Shown here piece by piece: positions 1-9,738 of a stretch of 64,000 bases of DNA. The stretch spans positions 744,001 through 808,000 of the forward strand of contig NZ_JAGGJF010000001.1 of NCBI RefSeq assembly GCF_030466405.1. The letters are read 5' to 3'. Within the stretch, counting starts at the first letter, position 1. Each line of letters begins with the position of its first letter. The notes beneath the pieces were generated by a model. That model made no database searches. It saw only the letters and a program-made list of their open reading frames with translations, and was not told the origin of the DNA. The translations under genes were made by a program, and so were the position numbers. This stretch comes from Pseudidiomarina terrestris (lineage in GTDB: Bacteria > Pseudomonadota > Gammaproteobacteria > Enterobacterales > Alteromonadaceae).

Positions 1-2781
1 ATCAACCAGCAGAATGGCATTGTTCACCATCAGTCCAAGCAAGATGACAAAACCAATCATGGTCAATAAGTCGAGCGCCTGGAAGGTAAACATGTTCAGC
101 ACGGTAAGGCCAACAACACCCCCAGCCATAGCGACCGGAACGGTAGTGAGTACTAACAAACTATCGCGCATTGAGCGGAACACCGCAGCCATGATGAGGA
201 ACAAGATCACCACCGCGTAGATGAAATTCTCCTGCATCGTACCTATGGTATCCGCCAGGTCATCAGCGCCACCTGTCAGACTCATGTAGACACCCGGACT
301 AAGCTCATTCCCAATCTCCTCCATGACAGTACGCGTGACTTCAATGGTCTCATCAAGGGTCACCGTGGGTGGCGGTGCAATCAACAAGGTCAATGTGCGT
401 TTACCATTCAAGCGCTGCAGGCGAACGGGGCCGGTGATGCGTTTGGTTTCAGTCAGCTGGCCAATCGTCTGCACGCCACCGTTGTTGGTGTACATCGGCA
501 TGGCTTCGAGCTCTTCTGGGTTACGCCAGGGCGCGGACTTTACGATGATATCGCGCCGGTTATGCCCATCGAAGTACTCGCCGCTGTAGAGACCGCTGGT
601 CACCGCTCGTACCATCTGTGCGACACTGGTGCGATCGATCCCTGCCTGAGCAAGTTTGTGATCTCGCGGCGTCACCAACAATTCTGGTTTAGCATCATAG
701 ATATTGGGGATAGCACGCACCGCAGTATTGGGTAAACGATCGCGCAACAGTTCGATGGTCCGCTCGATCACCAATCGTGAGGCATCGTCAAGCTCACCAT
801 TAAAGTTGAGTCGAATCGCACGATTGGTGCTACCCACACTGATATTTAACAGTGATGATTGTTGCGCATAAGCTTTGGTTTCCGGTAAGTCCACCAAAAT
901 CTTTTCGCGCAGTAAGGTCAGGACTTCCGTTGCACTGTCTGCCTCTTCAGGGTAGACAAAGAGAATCGACCCACCCGAGCTGGAGGCAATATTGTAGTCT
1001 TTGATTTGCGGTAACTGGTCACCTTCCACATAAGGTTCCAGGCGGCGCATAATGGTGCGCGCGATTTCATTTTCCAACACTGAATAGTTCGCGCCCGGTG
1101 GCACCATAAAGGCGACAAAAATCCCTTCCCACTTTGCCTCGGGGAGAAAGTCCGGACGTGGTAACAGCACCATCATGGCCACAATTGAAGCGCCCAGTAA
1201 CGTCGTAACCCATAACGTGGCGCGGGTCGTTGTGCGGGTTGCACGACCATACCAATTCGCTAATTTGGACCACAGTGGCAACGGGTCATGTGCTGATGAT
1301 TCTTGCTTCAGAACTTTAACAGCCACTACAGGGATCAGTAGCATCGCCGCCAGCATTGAGGCGATGACGGCCACCGACATAGTTACCGCCAGATCAAAGA
1401 ACAGTTGGCCGGCCACACCTTCCATAAAAATCACGGGAGTGAAAATAGCAACGGTCGTTGCCGTTGATGCGAACAGAGCAGGCGCCACATCACTGGCTCC
1501 TTGCTTTGCCGCGGTCAGCAGTCCTAGCCCTTGCTGGCGCAGGCGTAAAAAGTTTTCCTGTACAACTATCGCCGCATCAAGCACCAGCCCCACCGCAAAG
1601 GCGAGCCCCGCCAGAGAAATGATATTCAGGCTACGGCCTAACATAGCCATCACCAAAAGCGCTGCGGCCAGGCTTATAGGAATCGTCAGGCCAATTAAAA
1701 GCGTTGCGCGAAAGCCGCGGATCATCCAGTACAACATACCAAGCGCCAGCAGAATACCAATGCCCAGACTGCTCTGCACCAGATCAATGGCACGTTTGAT
1801 ATGCACCGATGAATCGAAACTAAGCTCAATCTGTAAGCCATGCTTATTCAGCAGGCGCTCGTTGAGGTCCTCAGTCACACGCTTTAAGTTGTCCATGACC
1901 TCAACAGTGTTTGCATCGTTGGTGCCATTTAACGAAATGTAAAATGCCGGTCGGCCAGTGCGAAATGCGAAGCTACGACGTTCGGAGAAGCCGTTTTCGA
2001 CTGTTGCAATTTCGCGCAAGTAGACCGGTCGACCATCATTGTAGGTGACAATCATGTCGCCAAAGGTCTCGGGCGTGTACTGGCCATTGTAGCGCACCGT
2101 GTACTCACGCCGCCCTACTTCAGCAAAACCGCCTGACATATTTGCCGAACGTTGAATGCTCTGAGTGACAGTACTCAGCTGCACGCCCAGCGCGGCCATC
2201 TTATACGGGTCGATCTCAACATGCAGCTGATGGCTTAACCCACTATTCAGATCAACCCGGGCGATGCCAGGAATTTTTTGCAGCTCGGGCTTTACGCTGG
2301 CTTCAATTAAATCCTGATAGGCCGTGAAATCGGCATCTTCACTGGCGTCGATCTTGGTAATCAGCAGTGAGGCAATGCTTTCCTCGAGTCCGCCCAGCAT
2401 CACGGTCGGCTCGTTGGCTTCGCGTGGTCGTGCTGGCGCCTGGTTTAAGGCATTCACCACATTAATGAAAGCCTGTTGCATATCGGTACCGATCGAGAAC
2501 TCCAGCATGGTGATGCTCATACCGGCCCGCACCGATGAGTACAGTCGCTCGACGCCGGCGATACCCGTCAAAATGTTTTCCTGGGGTTCAACGATTTCGG
2601 CTTCGATTTCCGCCGGAGCCGCCGCGCGCCAACTATTGATGATAGCAATTTGCGGACGATTGAGATTTGGCGTCAATTGCACAGGCATCTTGGTCATGCT
2701 GGCAAAGCCAATGATGGTAACAATCAAAAAAGCGATGACTGTCGCAAAGGGGTTATAGTGACTTAATTGAATCAAACGCAT
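1..2781 (-). CDS. RND-family efflux pump inner-membrane permease (AcrB/HAE1-like), partial
   Basis: The frame is open from the ATG at 2781 to the left edge (927 codons), so the C-terminal end is missing. It is an inner-membrane, proton-driven exporter of the resistance-nodulation-division superfamily. The N-terminus starts with a membrane helix (NPFATVIAFLIVTIIGFASM) followed by a porter domain. Near residue 395 the TM4 stretch GLVLDAAIVVQENFLR matches the GxxxD..VxEN proton-relay motif of HAE pumps, though with one Asp where AcrB has two. A second porter domain and second helix bundle follow (last residues seen NNAILLVD). A strong GGAGG ribosome site precedes the start. The adaptor protein normally found upstream is absent: the upstream neighbour is a peptidase. 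The substrate cannot be told from sequence. Confidence 0.9.
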   Translation of the reverse strand, partial: MRLIQLSHYNPFATVIAFLIVTIIGFASMTKMPVQLTPNLNRPQIAIINSWRAAAPAEIEAEIVEPQENILTGIAGVERLYSSVRAGMSITMLEFSIGTDMQQAFINVVNALNQAPARPREANEPTVMLGGLEESIASLLITKIDASEDADFTAYQDLIEASVKPELQKIPGIARVDLNSGLSHQLHVEIDPYKMAALGVQLSTVTQSIQRSANMSGGFAEVGRREYTVRYNGQYTPETFGDMIVTYNDGRPVYLREIATVENGFSERRSFAFRTGRPAFYISLNGTNDANTVEVMDNLKRVTEDLNERLLNKHGLQIELSFDSSVHIKRAIDLVQSSLGIGILLALGMLYWMIRGFRATLLIGLTIPISLAAALLVMAMLGRSLNIISLAGLAFAVGLVLDAAIVVQENFLRLRQQGLGLLTAAKQGASDVAPALFASTATTVAIFTPVIFMEGVAGQLFFDLAVTMSVAVIASMLAAMLLIPVVAVKVLKQESSAHDPLPLWSKLANWYGRATRTTTRATLWVTTLLGASIVAMMVLLPRPDFLPEAKWEGIFVAFMVPPGANYSVLENEIARTIMRRLEPYVEGDQLPQIKDYNIASSSGGSILFVYPEEADSATEVLTLLREKILVDLPETKAYAQQSSLLNISVGSTNRAIRLNFNGELDDASRLVIERTIELLRDRLPNTAVRAIPNIYDAKPELLVTPRDHKLAQAGIDRTSVAQMVRAVTSGLYSGEYFDGHNRRDIIVKSAPWRNPEELEAMPMYTNNGGVQTIGQLTETKRITGPVRLQRLNGKRTLTLLIAPPPTVTLDETIEVTRTVMEEIGNELSPGVYMSLTGGADDLADTIGTMQENFIYAVVILFLIMAAVFRSMRDSLLVLTTVPVAMAGGVVGLTVLNMFTFQALDLLTMIGFVILLGLMVNNAILLVD

Positions 2782-2903
2782 AGTTTTTCCTCCCGCTGCA
2801 ACCTGCTGGTGGTTGCACGAGTAGCACTATGGTCGATCGTTTCTTAAAGCTCCTGAAGCTTTACTTAAGGCTTCTTAAGGAATATTAAATAGATGATTTA
2901 AAA

Positions 2904-2936
2904 CAAAAAAAACCGGCGCATTTTTCTGCGCCGGCT
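2904..2936 (-). terminator. Intrinsic terminator after the peptidase gene
   Basis: An 8-bp G+C-rich stem (2913-2920 with 2927-2934, loop of 6) is followed on the minus strand by a run of eight T. It lies directly after the prolyl oligopeptidase stop and separates that transcript from the RND gene. Confidence 0.85.
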
Positions 2937-2958
2937 TTCCCCGTTCAGCTAGAGCTGC

Positions 2959-5124
2959 TTATTGGATCTCGTTCAGCTCATCAATTCCCATGTTATACAG
3001 GGTGAATCCATAGATATCAGCGTACTGTTCGATGGTTTTTGAAACCGGCGTTCCGGCACCATGACCGGCATTGGTTTCAATGCGAATCAGCTGTGGATTT
3101 GGCCCTGTGTTTTTGGCCTGTAACTCGGCGGCAAACTTGAAAGAGTGCGCCGGAACTACGCGGTCATCGTGATCACCGGTGGTGATCAGCGTCGCCGGGT
3201 AGCTCTCACCTTCTTTGACGTTATGCACCGGTGAGTACGCGTAAAGATACTCGAACATTTCTTTGCTATCTTCAGCGGTACCGTAGTCATACGCCCAACC
3301 TGCGCCTGCAGTAAAGGTGTGGTAACGCAACATGTCCAACACACCCACAGCTGGCAACGCCACTTGCATTAAATCAGGACGTTGAGTCATCACCGCACCG
3401 ACCAGCAAGCCGCCGTTGGAGCCACCGCGCACTGCGAGACGTTCATTCGAGGTGTAGCCTTCGCTGATCAGGTATTCACCTGCCGCGATGAAGTCATCAA
3501 ATACGTTTTGCTTTTTCAGCTGCGTGCCGGCGTCATGCCATGCCTTACCATACTCACCCCCACCGCGCAGATTAGGCACCGCATACACACCACCTAACTC
3601 CAGCCAAAGCGCATTGGTGATGCTAAAAGATGGCGTCAAGCTAACGTTAAAGCCGCCATAGCCATAGAGCATGGTCGGGTTGCTACCATCAAGCTCCAGT
3701 CCTTTCTTGTGCGTGATAATCATAGGTACCTTGGTACCATCCTTGGAGGTATAGAACACCTGCTTGGATTCATAATTGTCACTATTGAAGTCGGCTTTTG
3801 ATTTCTCGTAAACCGTAGACTCACCCGTTTCCGGAGTGTAGGCATAAATGGTGCCTGGCGTGTTGTAATTGGTGAAGGTGTAATACAAGGTATCTGCATC
3901 ATCCTTGCCACTAAAACCGCCGATGCTGCCAACACCTGGCAGGCTCACGTCGCGCACCTTGTTGCCGTCATAATCGTACTGCTCGACTTTAGCAATGGCA
4001 TCGACCATGTACTCAGCAAAAATGTAGCCCGCACCTGTACCTACGCTAAGAACATTTTCAGTTTCAGCAATAAAGTCCTGCCAATTCTCTGTTTGCGGAG
4101 CGCTTGCATCCACCGTGACCACGCGCTTATTTGGTGCATCAAGATCGGTAACCAGATAAAGCTTAGACCCCTTGTTATCTAATAGCGCAGTATCGGCATC
4201 AGTATGTCCCTGAATCGTCACCAGCTCACTATCTGGGTCGGTCAAATCTTTCATGAACAACTTATTGCCGGAAGTTGACACTGCTGCGCTGATAAACAGG
4301 TAATTGTTGTCTTCGGAAACCTGACCACCTACATAACGGTGTTTCTGCTCTTCAGTTGCACCAAAGACCACCGGGTCATTAGCTTGCGCTGTACCCAGTT
4401 CATGGTAATACAGCTTATGTTGATCGGTTTTGGCAGATAATTCGCTGCCGTCAGGTTTATCGTAGCTTGAGTAGTAGAAACCTTCGTTGCCGAACCATGA
4501 GATCCCGCTAAACTTGACGTCGACTAAAGCCGGCTCCAGTTGTTCTTTGGTTTCTGCGTCAATCACGATGATTTTGCGCCAGTCGCTACCGCCTTCGGAA
4601 ATGGCGTAGGCAGCGAGCGAACCATCTTTAGAAAAGCTTAAGCTCGCCAACGAGGTTGTGCCATCTTCACTGAAGGTATTTGGGTCGAGGAAAACTTCCG
4701 TATTGCCGTCAGCGTCAGTGCGGTAAACGACGTACTGATTTTGGAGCCCGTCATTTTTATAGAAATAGGTATAGTCACCTTCTTTGAAAGGGGCGCTTAC
4801 CTTTTCGTAGTTCCACATAGAACTTAAGCGATCTTCTAATTCCTGACGGTAAGGGATCTGCTCCAGATACGCAAAAGTCACCAGGTTTTGTGCTTTCACC
4901 CAGGCTTCCGTCTCTTCGCTGCGGTCATCTTCCAACCAGCGATAAGGGTCCGCGACCACGTTACCAAAATAGTTATCCGTGACGTTGCCACGGAACGTCA
5001 TCGGATACGTGATCTGGGTATTCACAGTTGTCGTTTTCTCTGCCACGTCGTCTTTACCCGATTCTTGTTGTGGTGAGCATGCCGCTAACGCTGCTACGCT
5101 CAGCAAAGTAATCCACTGCTTCAT
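2959..5124 (-). CDS. Prolyl oligopeptidase family (S9A) serine peptidase, lipoprotein
   Basis: A 721-residue prolyl endopeptidase-like enzyme, expected to cleave after proline in oligopeptides. The N-terminus is a lipoprotein signal ([16 protein letters not shown], lipobox LAAC), so the enzyme is probably anchored in the periplasm, unlike the cytosolic eukaryotic enzymes. Residues about 40-440 form the beta-propeller gate. The C-terminal alpha/beta-hydrolase domain has Ser569 in GGSNGG, Asp654 in DDRVVP and His688 in NAGHGAG, a complete catalytic triad. The length is normal for the family. It starts 24 bp after the GST-like gene with a GGAG ribosome site, so the two are probably cotranscribed, and an intrinsic terminator follows it. 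Confidence 0.93.
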   Translation of the reverse strand: MKQWITLLSVAALAACSPQQESGKDDVAEKTTTVNTQITYPMTFRGNVTDNYFGNVVADPYRWLEDDRSEETEAWVKAQNLVTFAYLEQIPYRQELEDRLSSMWNYEKVSAPFKEGDYTYFYKNDGLQNQYVVYRTDADGNTEVFLDPNTFSEDGTTSLASLSFSKDGSLAAYAISEGGSDWRKIIVIDAETKEQLEPALVDVKFSGISWFGNEGFYYSSYDKPDGSELSAKTDQHKLYYHELGTAQANDPVVFGATEEQKHRYVGGQVSEDNNYLFISAAVSTSGNKLFMKDLTDPDSELVTIQGHTDADTALLDNKGSKLYLVTDLDAPNKRVVTVDASAPQTENWQDFIAETENVLSVGTGAGYIFAEYMVDAIAKVEQYDYDGNKVRDVSLPGVGSIGGFSGKDDADTLYYTFTNYNTPGTIYAYTPETGESTVYEKSKADFNSDNYESKQVFYTSKDGTKVPMIITHKKGLELDGSNPTMLYGYGGFNVSLTPSFSITNALWLELGGVYAVPNLRGGGEYGKAWHDAGTQLKKQNVFDDFIAAGEYLISEGYTSNERLAVRGGSNGGLLVGAVMTQRPDLMQVALPAVGVLDMLRYHTFTAGAGWAYDYGTAEDSKEMFEYLYAYSPVHNVKEGESYPATLITTGDHDDRVVPAHSFKFAAELQAKNTGPNPQLIRIETNAGHGAGTPVSKTIEQYADIYGFTLYNMGIDELNEIQ

Positions 5125-5148
5125 AAAGTTGCTCCGTAATAGTAATAC

Positions 5149-5709
5149 TTAACTTAATGCTGGATGCGTATTCGCAAACCACGCCTGTTGGTTCATGGAC
5201 GCCAGGAAATTTTGTAACTCTGGCCATTGATGGATATCCAGACGTTCGCGGAACTGTGCCCAGCTGAGGAAACAAGCCAGGCGTAGGTGCGCATCGTTAC
5301 CGGCATCGGCTACAGGCCACTCACGTTGATTGAGTTCGTCCAAAATACTCTGTACGCGGGCTTGCTGACGTTGCAGGTAAGGTACCTGGGCAGCCGTGAC
5401 ACCATCGCGTTCAAGTAAAAATAAATTCACCGCCGTGTCCAATGCGGTATTGACCAGACAATACAAGTCAAACTGCTCATCATCGGCACAGAAAGGCTCA
5501 CCTGCCAACGTGCGAAGATAACGCAAAATAGAGGACGAATCATGTAATTGCAGACCGTTATGGCTAAAGAATGGCACGCGTTTAGCTGGTGAGTGCTGTG
5601 CGCTCTGCGCATAGTCCGTCGGCACAAATTCAAATTTCTGTTCATGCTGCGCCAGCACAATGCGGCAGTGGCGCACAAAAGGAGAGGTATAACTGCCAAA
5701 TAATTTCAT
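5149..5709 (-). CDS. Glutathione S-transferase family protein
   Basis: A 186-residue protein with the thioredoxin-like GST N-terminal domain. It begins MKLFGSYTSPFVRHCRIVL, typical of the GSH-binding fold, with the conserved cis-Pro (KRVPFF) and the D-S-S-S-I-L stretch that contacts the gamma-glutamyl group. The C-terminal helical domain is short. The SPF segment has Ser where Cys would mark omega-like enzymes. It precedes the oligopeptidase gene in the same direction, and a divergent DUF502 gene starts 51 bp upstream. The substrate is unknown. Confidence 0.82.
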   Translation of the reverse strand: MKLFGSYTSPFVRHCRIVLAQHEQKFEFVPTDYAQSAQHSPAKRVPFFSHNGLQLHDSSSILRYLRTLAGEPFCADDEQFDLYCLVNTALDTAVNLFLLERDGVTAAQVPYLQRQQARVQSILDELNQREWPVADAGNDAHLRLACFLSWAQFRERLDIHQWPELQNFLASMNQQAWFANTHPALS

Positions 5710-5760
5710 CTTGGTTCCTGAAAACGCTAAGCTAGGGCAAACTCACAAGAGAGTAGCATA

Positions 5761-6366
5761 ATGAAAAACGCCATACAGTATTTACTTAAAGGTCTCGCAA
5801 TATTGTTGCCGATCATCGTCACCATCGCGCTGGTACGCTGGTTGCTGGTCACAGTTGAGACTTGGTTAAGCCCGATCTGGCTGGCTGTTCTGGGCGAATC
5901 TTTTTATTTCCCGGGACTCGCCTTTATCAGCTTTCTTGGTATCGCCGTTTTTATCGGTTTCAGCGCGCGCTGGCGATTTATCAATAGGATCTGGACCTTG
6001 CCCGGAGTCATCATCAATAAGCTGCCATTACTTAGCAGCCTCTATGGCACGGTAAACGATGTATTTGAAATGATGTCGGGTAAGAACTTTGCCAGAGAGT
6101 CGGTGGTCATGGTGACTTTACCTGGCGGTGACGTAAAACTTATTGGCATTATTACCAAGAAAAGTGGTGAGCCCGGTGATCGCTTATCCGAATGTCTGGA
6201 TGAGGACTACGTCGCAGTGTTTTTGCCAATGAGTTACAATGTCGGCGGCTACATGGTGATGGTGCCTCGTAGTTGTATTGAACACCTCGATATGAGTCCC
6301 GCTGACGCACTGCAATTGACCATCAGCGGCGGACTCGGTAAAAAAAGCTCGACCGCCAAGGAGTAG
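5761..6366 (+). CDS. DUF502 family membrane protein
   Basis: A 201-residue protein matching the DUF502 family: two N-terminal membrane helices (about residues 5-30 and 50-75, with a glycine-containing FLGIAVFIGFSARW), then a conserved LPGVIINKLPLLSSLYGTVND segment region and a soluble C-terminal part containing PTAGG-like turns (MSYNVGGYMVMVPRS). Its role is unknown. It ends 3 bp before the esterase gene, suggesting cotranscription. Confidence 0.85.
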   Translation: MKNAIQYLLKGLAILLPIIVTIALVRWLLVTVETWLSPIWLAVLGESFYFPGLAFISFLGIAVFIGFSARWRFINRIWTLPGVIINKLPLLSSLYGTVNDVFEMMSGKNFARESVVMVTLPGGDVKLIGIITKKSGEPGDRLSECLDEDYVAVFLPMSYNVGGYMVMVPRSCIEHLDMSPADALQLTISGGLGKKSSTAKE

Positions 6367-6369
6367 TAA

Positions 6370-7029
6370 ATGGCTTACTTGCCCTGCGTTGAAATCGAAC
6401 CTGAACAGTCCGCCAACCGCAGTGTCATCTGGTTGCATGGCCTGGGGGCTGATGGCAACGATTTCGCGCCTATCGTTCCTCATTTGCAAGCGCCCGAGGG
6501 CGCCTTTGTGCGCTATGTTTTTCCGCACGCTCCGCAGATTCCAGTCACCATCAATGGCGGCATGCGGATGCCGGCCTGGTACGACATTCTGTCCATGTCG
6601 ATAGAGCGTCAGGTCGATAGTGAACAGTTACGGGCCTCTGCCAAAGCCGTTGGCGAGCTCATCCAGCGGGAGCTGGAACGCGGCGTTAAAGCAAAGCACA
6701 TCGTCGTTGCCGGCTTTTCGCAAGGGGGGGCGGTCGCCTATGAAGCGGCACTTACCTCCCCGCAGCGGCTGGGAGGCTTACTGGCGTTGTCGACCTACCT
6801 TGCCACCCACGATAGCATCAAACTAAGCGCCGAGAATCGGCAGCTCCCCATCCTCATCCAACATGGCAGTCAGGATCCAGTGGTCCCCGAAGCGCTCGGT
6901 AAACTTGCCTACAATTGGTTATGTGATGCGGGATATGCAGCGGACTATCAGAGTTTTGCCATGCAACATCAGGTTTGCCCGGAACAAATTGTAGCCATTA
7001 ATCAATGGCTACAACACGTGTTCCGTTAA
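6370..7029 (+). CDS. Carboxylesterase / phospholipase-type alpha/beta hydrolase
   Basis: A 219-residue single-domain alpha/beta hydrolase of the bacterial carboxylesterase (acyl-protein thioesterase-like) family. The visible motifs are WLHGLGADG (oxyanion strand), the nucleophile elbow GFSQGG, the acid loop HGSQDPVVP and a late His in the MQHQV segment, so the triad is complete. No signal peptide is seen, so it is cytosolic. It lies 3 bp downstream of DUF502. It converges on purK with only 3 bp between the stops, leaving no room for a separate terminator. Confidence 0.9.
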   Translation: MAYLPCVEIEPEQSANRSVIWLHGLGADGNDFAPIVPHLQAPEGAFVRYVFPHAPQIPVTINGGMRMPAWYDILSMSIERQVDSEQLRASAKAVGELIQRELERGVKAKHIVVAGFSQGGAVAYEAALTSPQRLGGLLALSTYLATHDSIKLSAENRQLPILIQHGSQDPVVPEALGKLAYNWLCDAGYAADYQSFAMQHQVCPEQIVAINQWLQHVFR

Positions 7030-7032
7030 CCG

Positions 7033-8118
7033 TTAGCCTAAAAACTGTAGTTTTTCAGCCCACTGCTGGACCCAGGTCTGGGCCGTGTCAAGATTCGCAG
7101 TGCGAATGTTCACGTGGCCCACTTTGCGTCCGGGCCGCGGTTCTTTGTTGTACCAATGGCATTGGGCATCCTGGTGATGCCACAGTCCAACGGGGATCTG
7201 CTTGGCGCCGATCACGTTCAACATCAGCGTGGGTTCAATTCGCAGCTCCGGAAACGGCATGCCGGTCAGTGCGCGCATATGCAAATCGAATTGACTGCAA
7301 TTTGCTCCGCTCATGCTCCAGTGCCCGGAGTTATGCACCCGCGGAGCGACTTCATTGATCAGTAACTGCGCCTGCTCACCTTCGCCTACCACAAAGAACT
7401 CGATGGCAAACACGCCGACATAGTTCAGGGCATCGGTCAGTCGATGAAAGGCTTCCTCAGCCTGGCGCTGCAAGGTGTCTGGCACAGCCTCAATGCCCGC
7501 CAGGCTGTAGCTCAAAATCCCCTGGGTATGGACATTGGTGATTAACGGATAACAACATACGCTGCCATCTTTTCCGCGGGCACCGACCATCGACACTTCT
7601 TTTTCAAAAGGAATCAAGTGTTCGGCGATCCCAGGCTCTTTGCCTGCTTCAGCAACGCAGTCTGCAATTGCATCACCCGGCCGAAAACGCCACTGGCCTT
7701 TACCGTCGTATCCGCCCCGCGCCGCTTTAATTACCAGCGGTTGAGTGGTCTGCTGCAGGATCTTTTCAAGCTCGGCAGGGGTACCGAAACTTTGCCAGGG
7801 AGAGGTTCCCACGCGGCAATCATCAAACAGTTTTTTCTCGGCTCGACGGTCCGTCAGGCTCTTGATGCGAGCCGGATCCATAAGAAACTTATCGTGAGCA
7901 GCGGCAATGATGTCGGCGGGAATCGCTTCATGCTCCCAACTCACCACGTCCGCCCAGCCAATAGCCTCGGCCAGCGTCCAGGACAAACTGACTTGCGCCG
8001 AGAGAGGCTTCACTTCGTGACTACGGGTACTGTATAGCAGGCATTCATGGCCGTGACTGATACCACTGGCGCCAAGCATCTGCCCGAGTTGACCATCACC
8101 GACAAACAACACCTTCAT
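7033..8118 (-). CDS. purK: N5-carboxyaminoimidazole ribonucleotide synthase
   Basis: A 361-residue ATP-grasp enzyme that converts AIR, ATP and bicarbonate to N5-CAIR in purine synthesis. It begins [16 protein letters not shown], the diagnostic PurK N-terminus. It also has the ATP-grasp core [15 protein letters not shown] and the metal/ATP site [14 protein letters not shown]. It overlaps the purE stop by 4 bp (ATGA), so translation is probably coupled. Normal length. Confidence 0.97.
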   Translation of the reverse strand: MKVLFVGDGQLGQMLGASGISHGHECLLYSTRSHEVKPLSAQVSLSWTLAEAIGWADVVSWEHEAIPADIIAAAHDKFLMDPARIKSLTDRRAEKKLFDDCRVGTSPWQSFGTPAELEKILQQTTQPLVIKAARGGYDGKGQWRFRPGDAIADCVAEAGKEPGIAEHLIPFEKEVSMVGARGKDGSVCCYPLITNVHTQGILSYSLAGIEAVPDTLQRQAEEAFHRLTDALNYVGVFAIEFFVVGEGEQAQLLINEVAPRVHNSGHWSMSGANCSQFDLHMRALTGMPFPELRIEPTLMLNVIGAKQIPVGLWHHQDAQCHWYNKEPRPGRKVGHVNIRTANLDTAQTWVQQWAEKLQFLG

Positions 8119-8609
8119 TCTTCGGATAGCTCCAGTTTTGGACCGTTCATAACTTTGTCACGCTGAGCAGCGCGGAACTCTTGCACACGTTTACGCACAT
8201 CAGCATCAGTGGTACCGATAATTTGTGCTGCCAGCAAACCCGCATTGGCTGCCCCTGCCTGGCCAATCGCCAGGGTGCCCACGGCAACGCCTTTTGGCAT
8301 TTGTACAATCGACAGCAGGCTATCTAAGCCTTTCAGTTGCTTGCTGGGAACCGGCACGCCCAACACTGGGATGGCGGTATACGCGGCGAGCATGCCAGGT
8401 AAATGTGCTGCGCCACCAGCGCCAGCAATAACTACAGGAATGCCTTCTTGCTCGGCATTTTCCATTGATGACTTTAAAAGATCGGGCGTTCGGTGGGCAG
8501 AGACAACCTCAGCACGCCACTCAACACCCAGATCTTTCAGCATCTTTGCGGCGTGTTGCATGACGGGCCAGTCGGACTGCGAGCCCATTAGAATGAGTAC
8601 GGGTGCCAT
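8115..8609 (-). CDS. purE: 5-(carboxyamino)imidazole ribonucleotide mutase
   Basis: A 164-residue class I PurE, which moves the carboxylate of N5-CAIR to give CAIR, the step after PurK. It shows [10 protein letters not shown] at the substrate phosphate site, SAHRTPD with the catalytic His, and AGGAAHLPG. First gene of the purEK operon, with a GGAG ribosome site. No clear PurR operator was found in the 57 bp upstream. Confidence 0.97.
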   Translation of the reverse strand: MAPVLILMGSQSDWPVMQHAAKMLKDLGVEWRAEVVSAHRTPDLLKSSMENAEQEGIPVVIAGAGGAAHLPGMLAAYTAIPVLGVPVPSKQLKGLDSLLSIVQMPKGVAVGTLAIGQAGAANAGLLAAQIIGTTDADVRKRVQEFRAAQRDKVMNGPKLELSEE

Positions 8610-8666
8610 GAGCTGCTCCTTTTTGAAAGGGGCGAATTGTAGCTAGCTGAACCGCCGGGTGCAAAT

Positions 8667-9680
8667 TTATTGTGCGACTTTTAGGCGGTTACGCCCCTGA
8701 CTCTTCGCCTGATACAGTGCCGAGTCTGCAGCACCTAACCACTCACCCCAATGTTGTCCCTGCCCGTATTCCGCCAAACCGCCGCTGGCAGTAATGGTGA
8801 CAGTGAGGGATTTTACCGAAAATGGGTCGTGTCGGATGCGATCCAGCATATGAGTGGCAAGATCAGCAGCCTCTTTGCGGTCGGTATTCGGGAAAATAAC
8901 CACGAATTCAGCACCACTGGAGCGTATCACCGTATCTGACGGGCGCGCGACACTACGAATCCGCCGGGCCACCTCTTCTAATACCTTGTCGCCAAACAAG
9001 TAACCATAGCGGTCATTGACGCTTTGAAAAGAGTCCATATCAATTTGCACAAGAGCAAATGGTTGTTTTGATTTCGAGGCTTTATCCACGGCGTGTTGTA
9101 CCATTTCGCTCAGGTATTCACGCTTAATGCACCCTGTTAAAGAGTCGGTCGCGGCCGCTGAATAGAGCTTGCGCTGCATGCTCGCCATCATCACCAGAAA
9201 GGCTGCGCCCACCCCGATGAGCACCAACATGGAAAGCGCCACACGCCAGGCGTAATCGAACGGAAGAACCTGATAAATTACCGCGGCAAATAGTGCATAA
9301 ATCAGCATGATGACCAGTACAAAGATGGTCTTATCAAACATGAAAAACACCATCGCCAGGATCGGGTACATCCAGTAAACCCCAAGAATACCGGCAGATT
9401 TCATCGACACACTGACCAGGGTGCCAAGGCAGCAAATGACCAGAAAGTTAATCCATTGGGGGGCCAACTCGTTACGGTATAGATAACCGATTAAGACGAA
9501 GCCGAGGGCAACAAAGAACAACGCCGCACCCGCTGGCCAATTCCCTTGCACGGCGGAATAGATTGCTGCACCGGCAATCACGATTCCAGAACCGAAGTAA
9601 ATCGTCCGCATTGCCAGCAATCGAAAATGCTGCCACAGATCAAATGTTCCGGAAAATTGCGTTGCTGTTGCTTGGTTCAT
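8667..9680 (-). CDS. Membrane GGDEF-domain protein with degenerate active site
   Basis: A 337-residue protein with about six membrane helices (residues 25-170) followed by a GGDEF domain (about 175-335). The domain keeps DSLTG, IDMDSFQSVNDRYG and GDKVLEEVA, but the signature is SGAEF instead of GG(D/E)EF, so the catalytic glycine and acidic residue are lost and cyclase activity is unlikely. The inhibitory-site motif RxxD (RPSD) is kept with the normal five-residue spacing before the signature, which would allow c-di-GMP binding. It lies just downstream of a paralogue of the same architecture with an intact GGEEF. The likely role is as a c-di-GMP receptor or modulator, by inference. Confidence 0.88.
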   Translation of the reverse strand: MNQATATQFSGTFDLWQHFRLLAMRTIYFGSGIVIAGAAIYSAVQGNWPAGAALFFVALGFVLIGYLYRNELAPQWINFLVICCLGTLVSVSMKSAGILGVYWMYPILAMVFFMFDKTIFVLVIMLIYALFAAVIYQVLPFDYAWRVALSMLVLIGVGAAFLVMMASMQRKLYSAAATDSLTGCIKREYLSEMVQHAVDKASKSKQPFALVQIDMDSFQSVNDRYGYLFGDKVLEEVARRIRSVARPSDTVIRSSGAEFVVIFPNTDRKEAADLATHMLDRIRHDPFSVKSLTVTITASGGLAEYGQGQHWGEWLGAADSALYQAKSQGRNRLKVAQ

Positions 9681-9738
9681 AGTTCCACCTACTTTAGCTG
9701 TTAGTGCTACTTTACGCTGTTCTTTTCAAAGTGACCAG

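Noticed and set aside
1175-1942. Plus-strand ORF of 255 codons at the left end
   Set aside because: It is a shadow of the RND pump gene, which shows clear family motifs on the minus strand.
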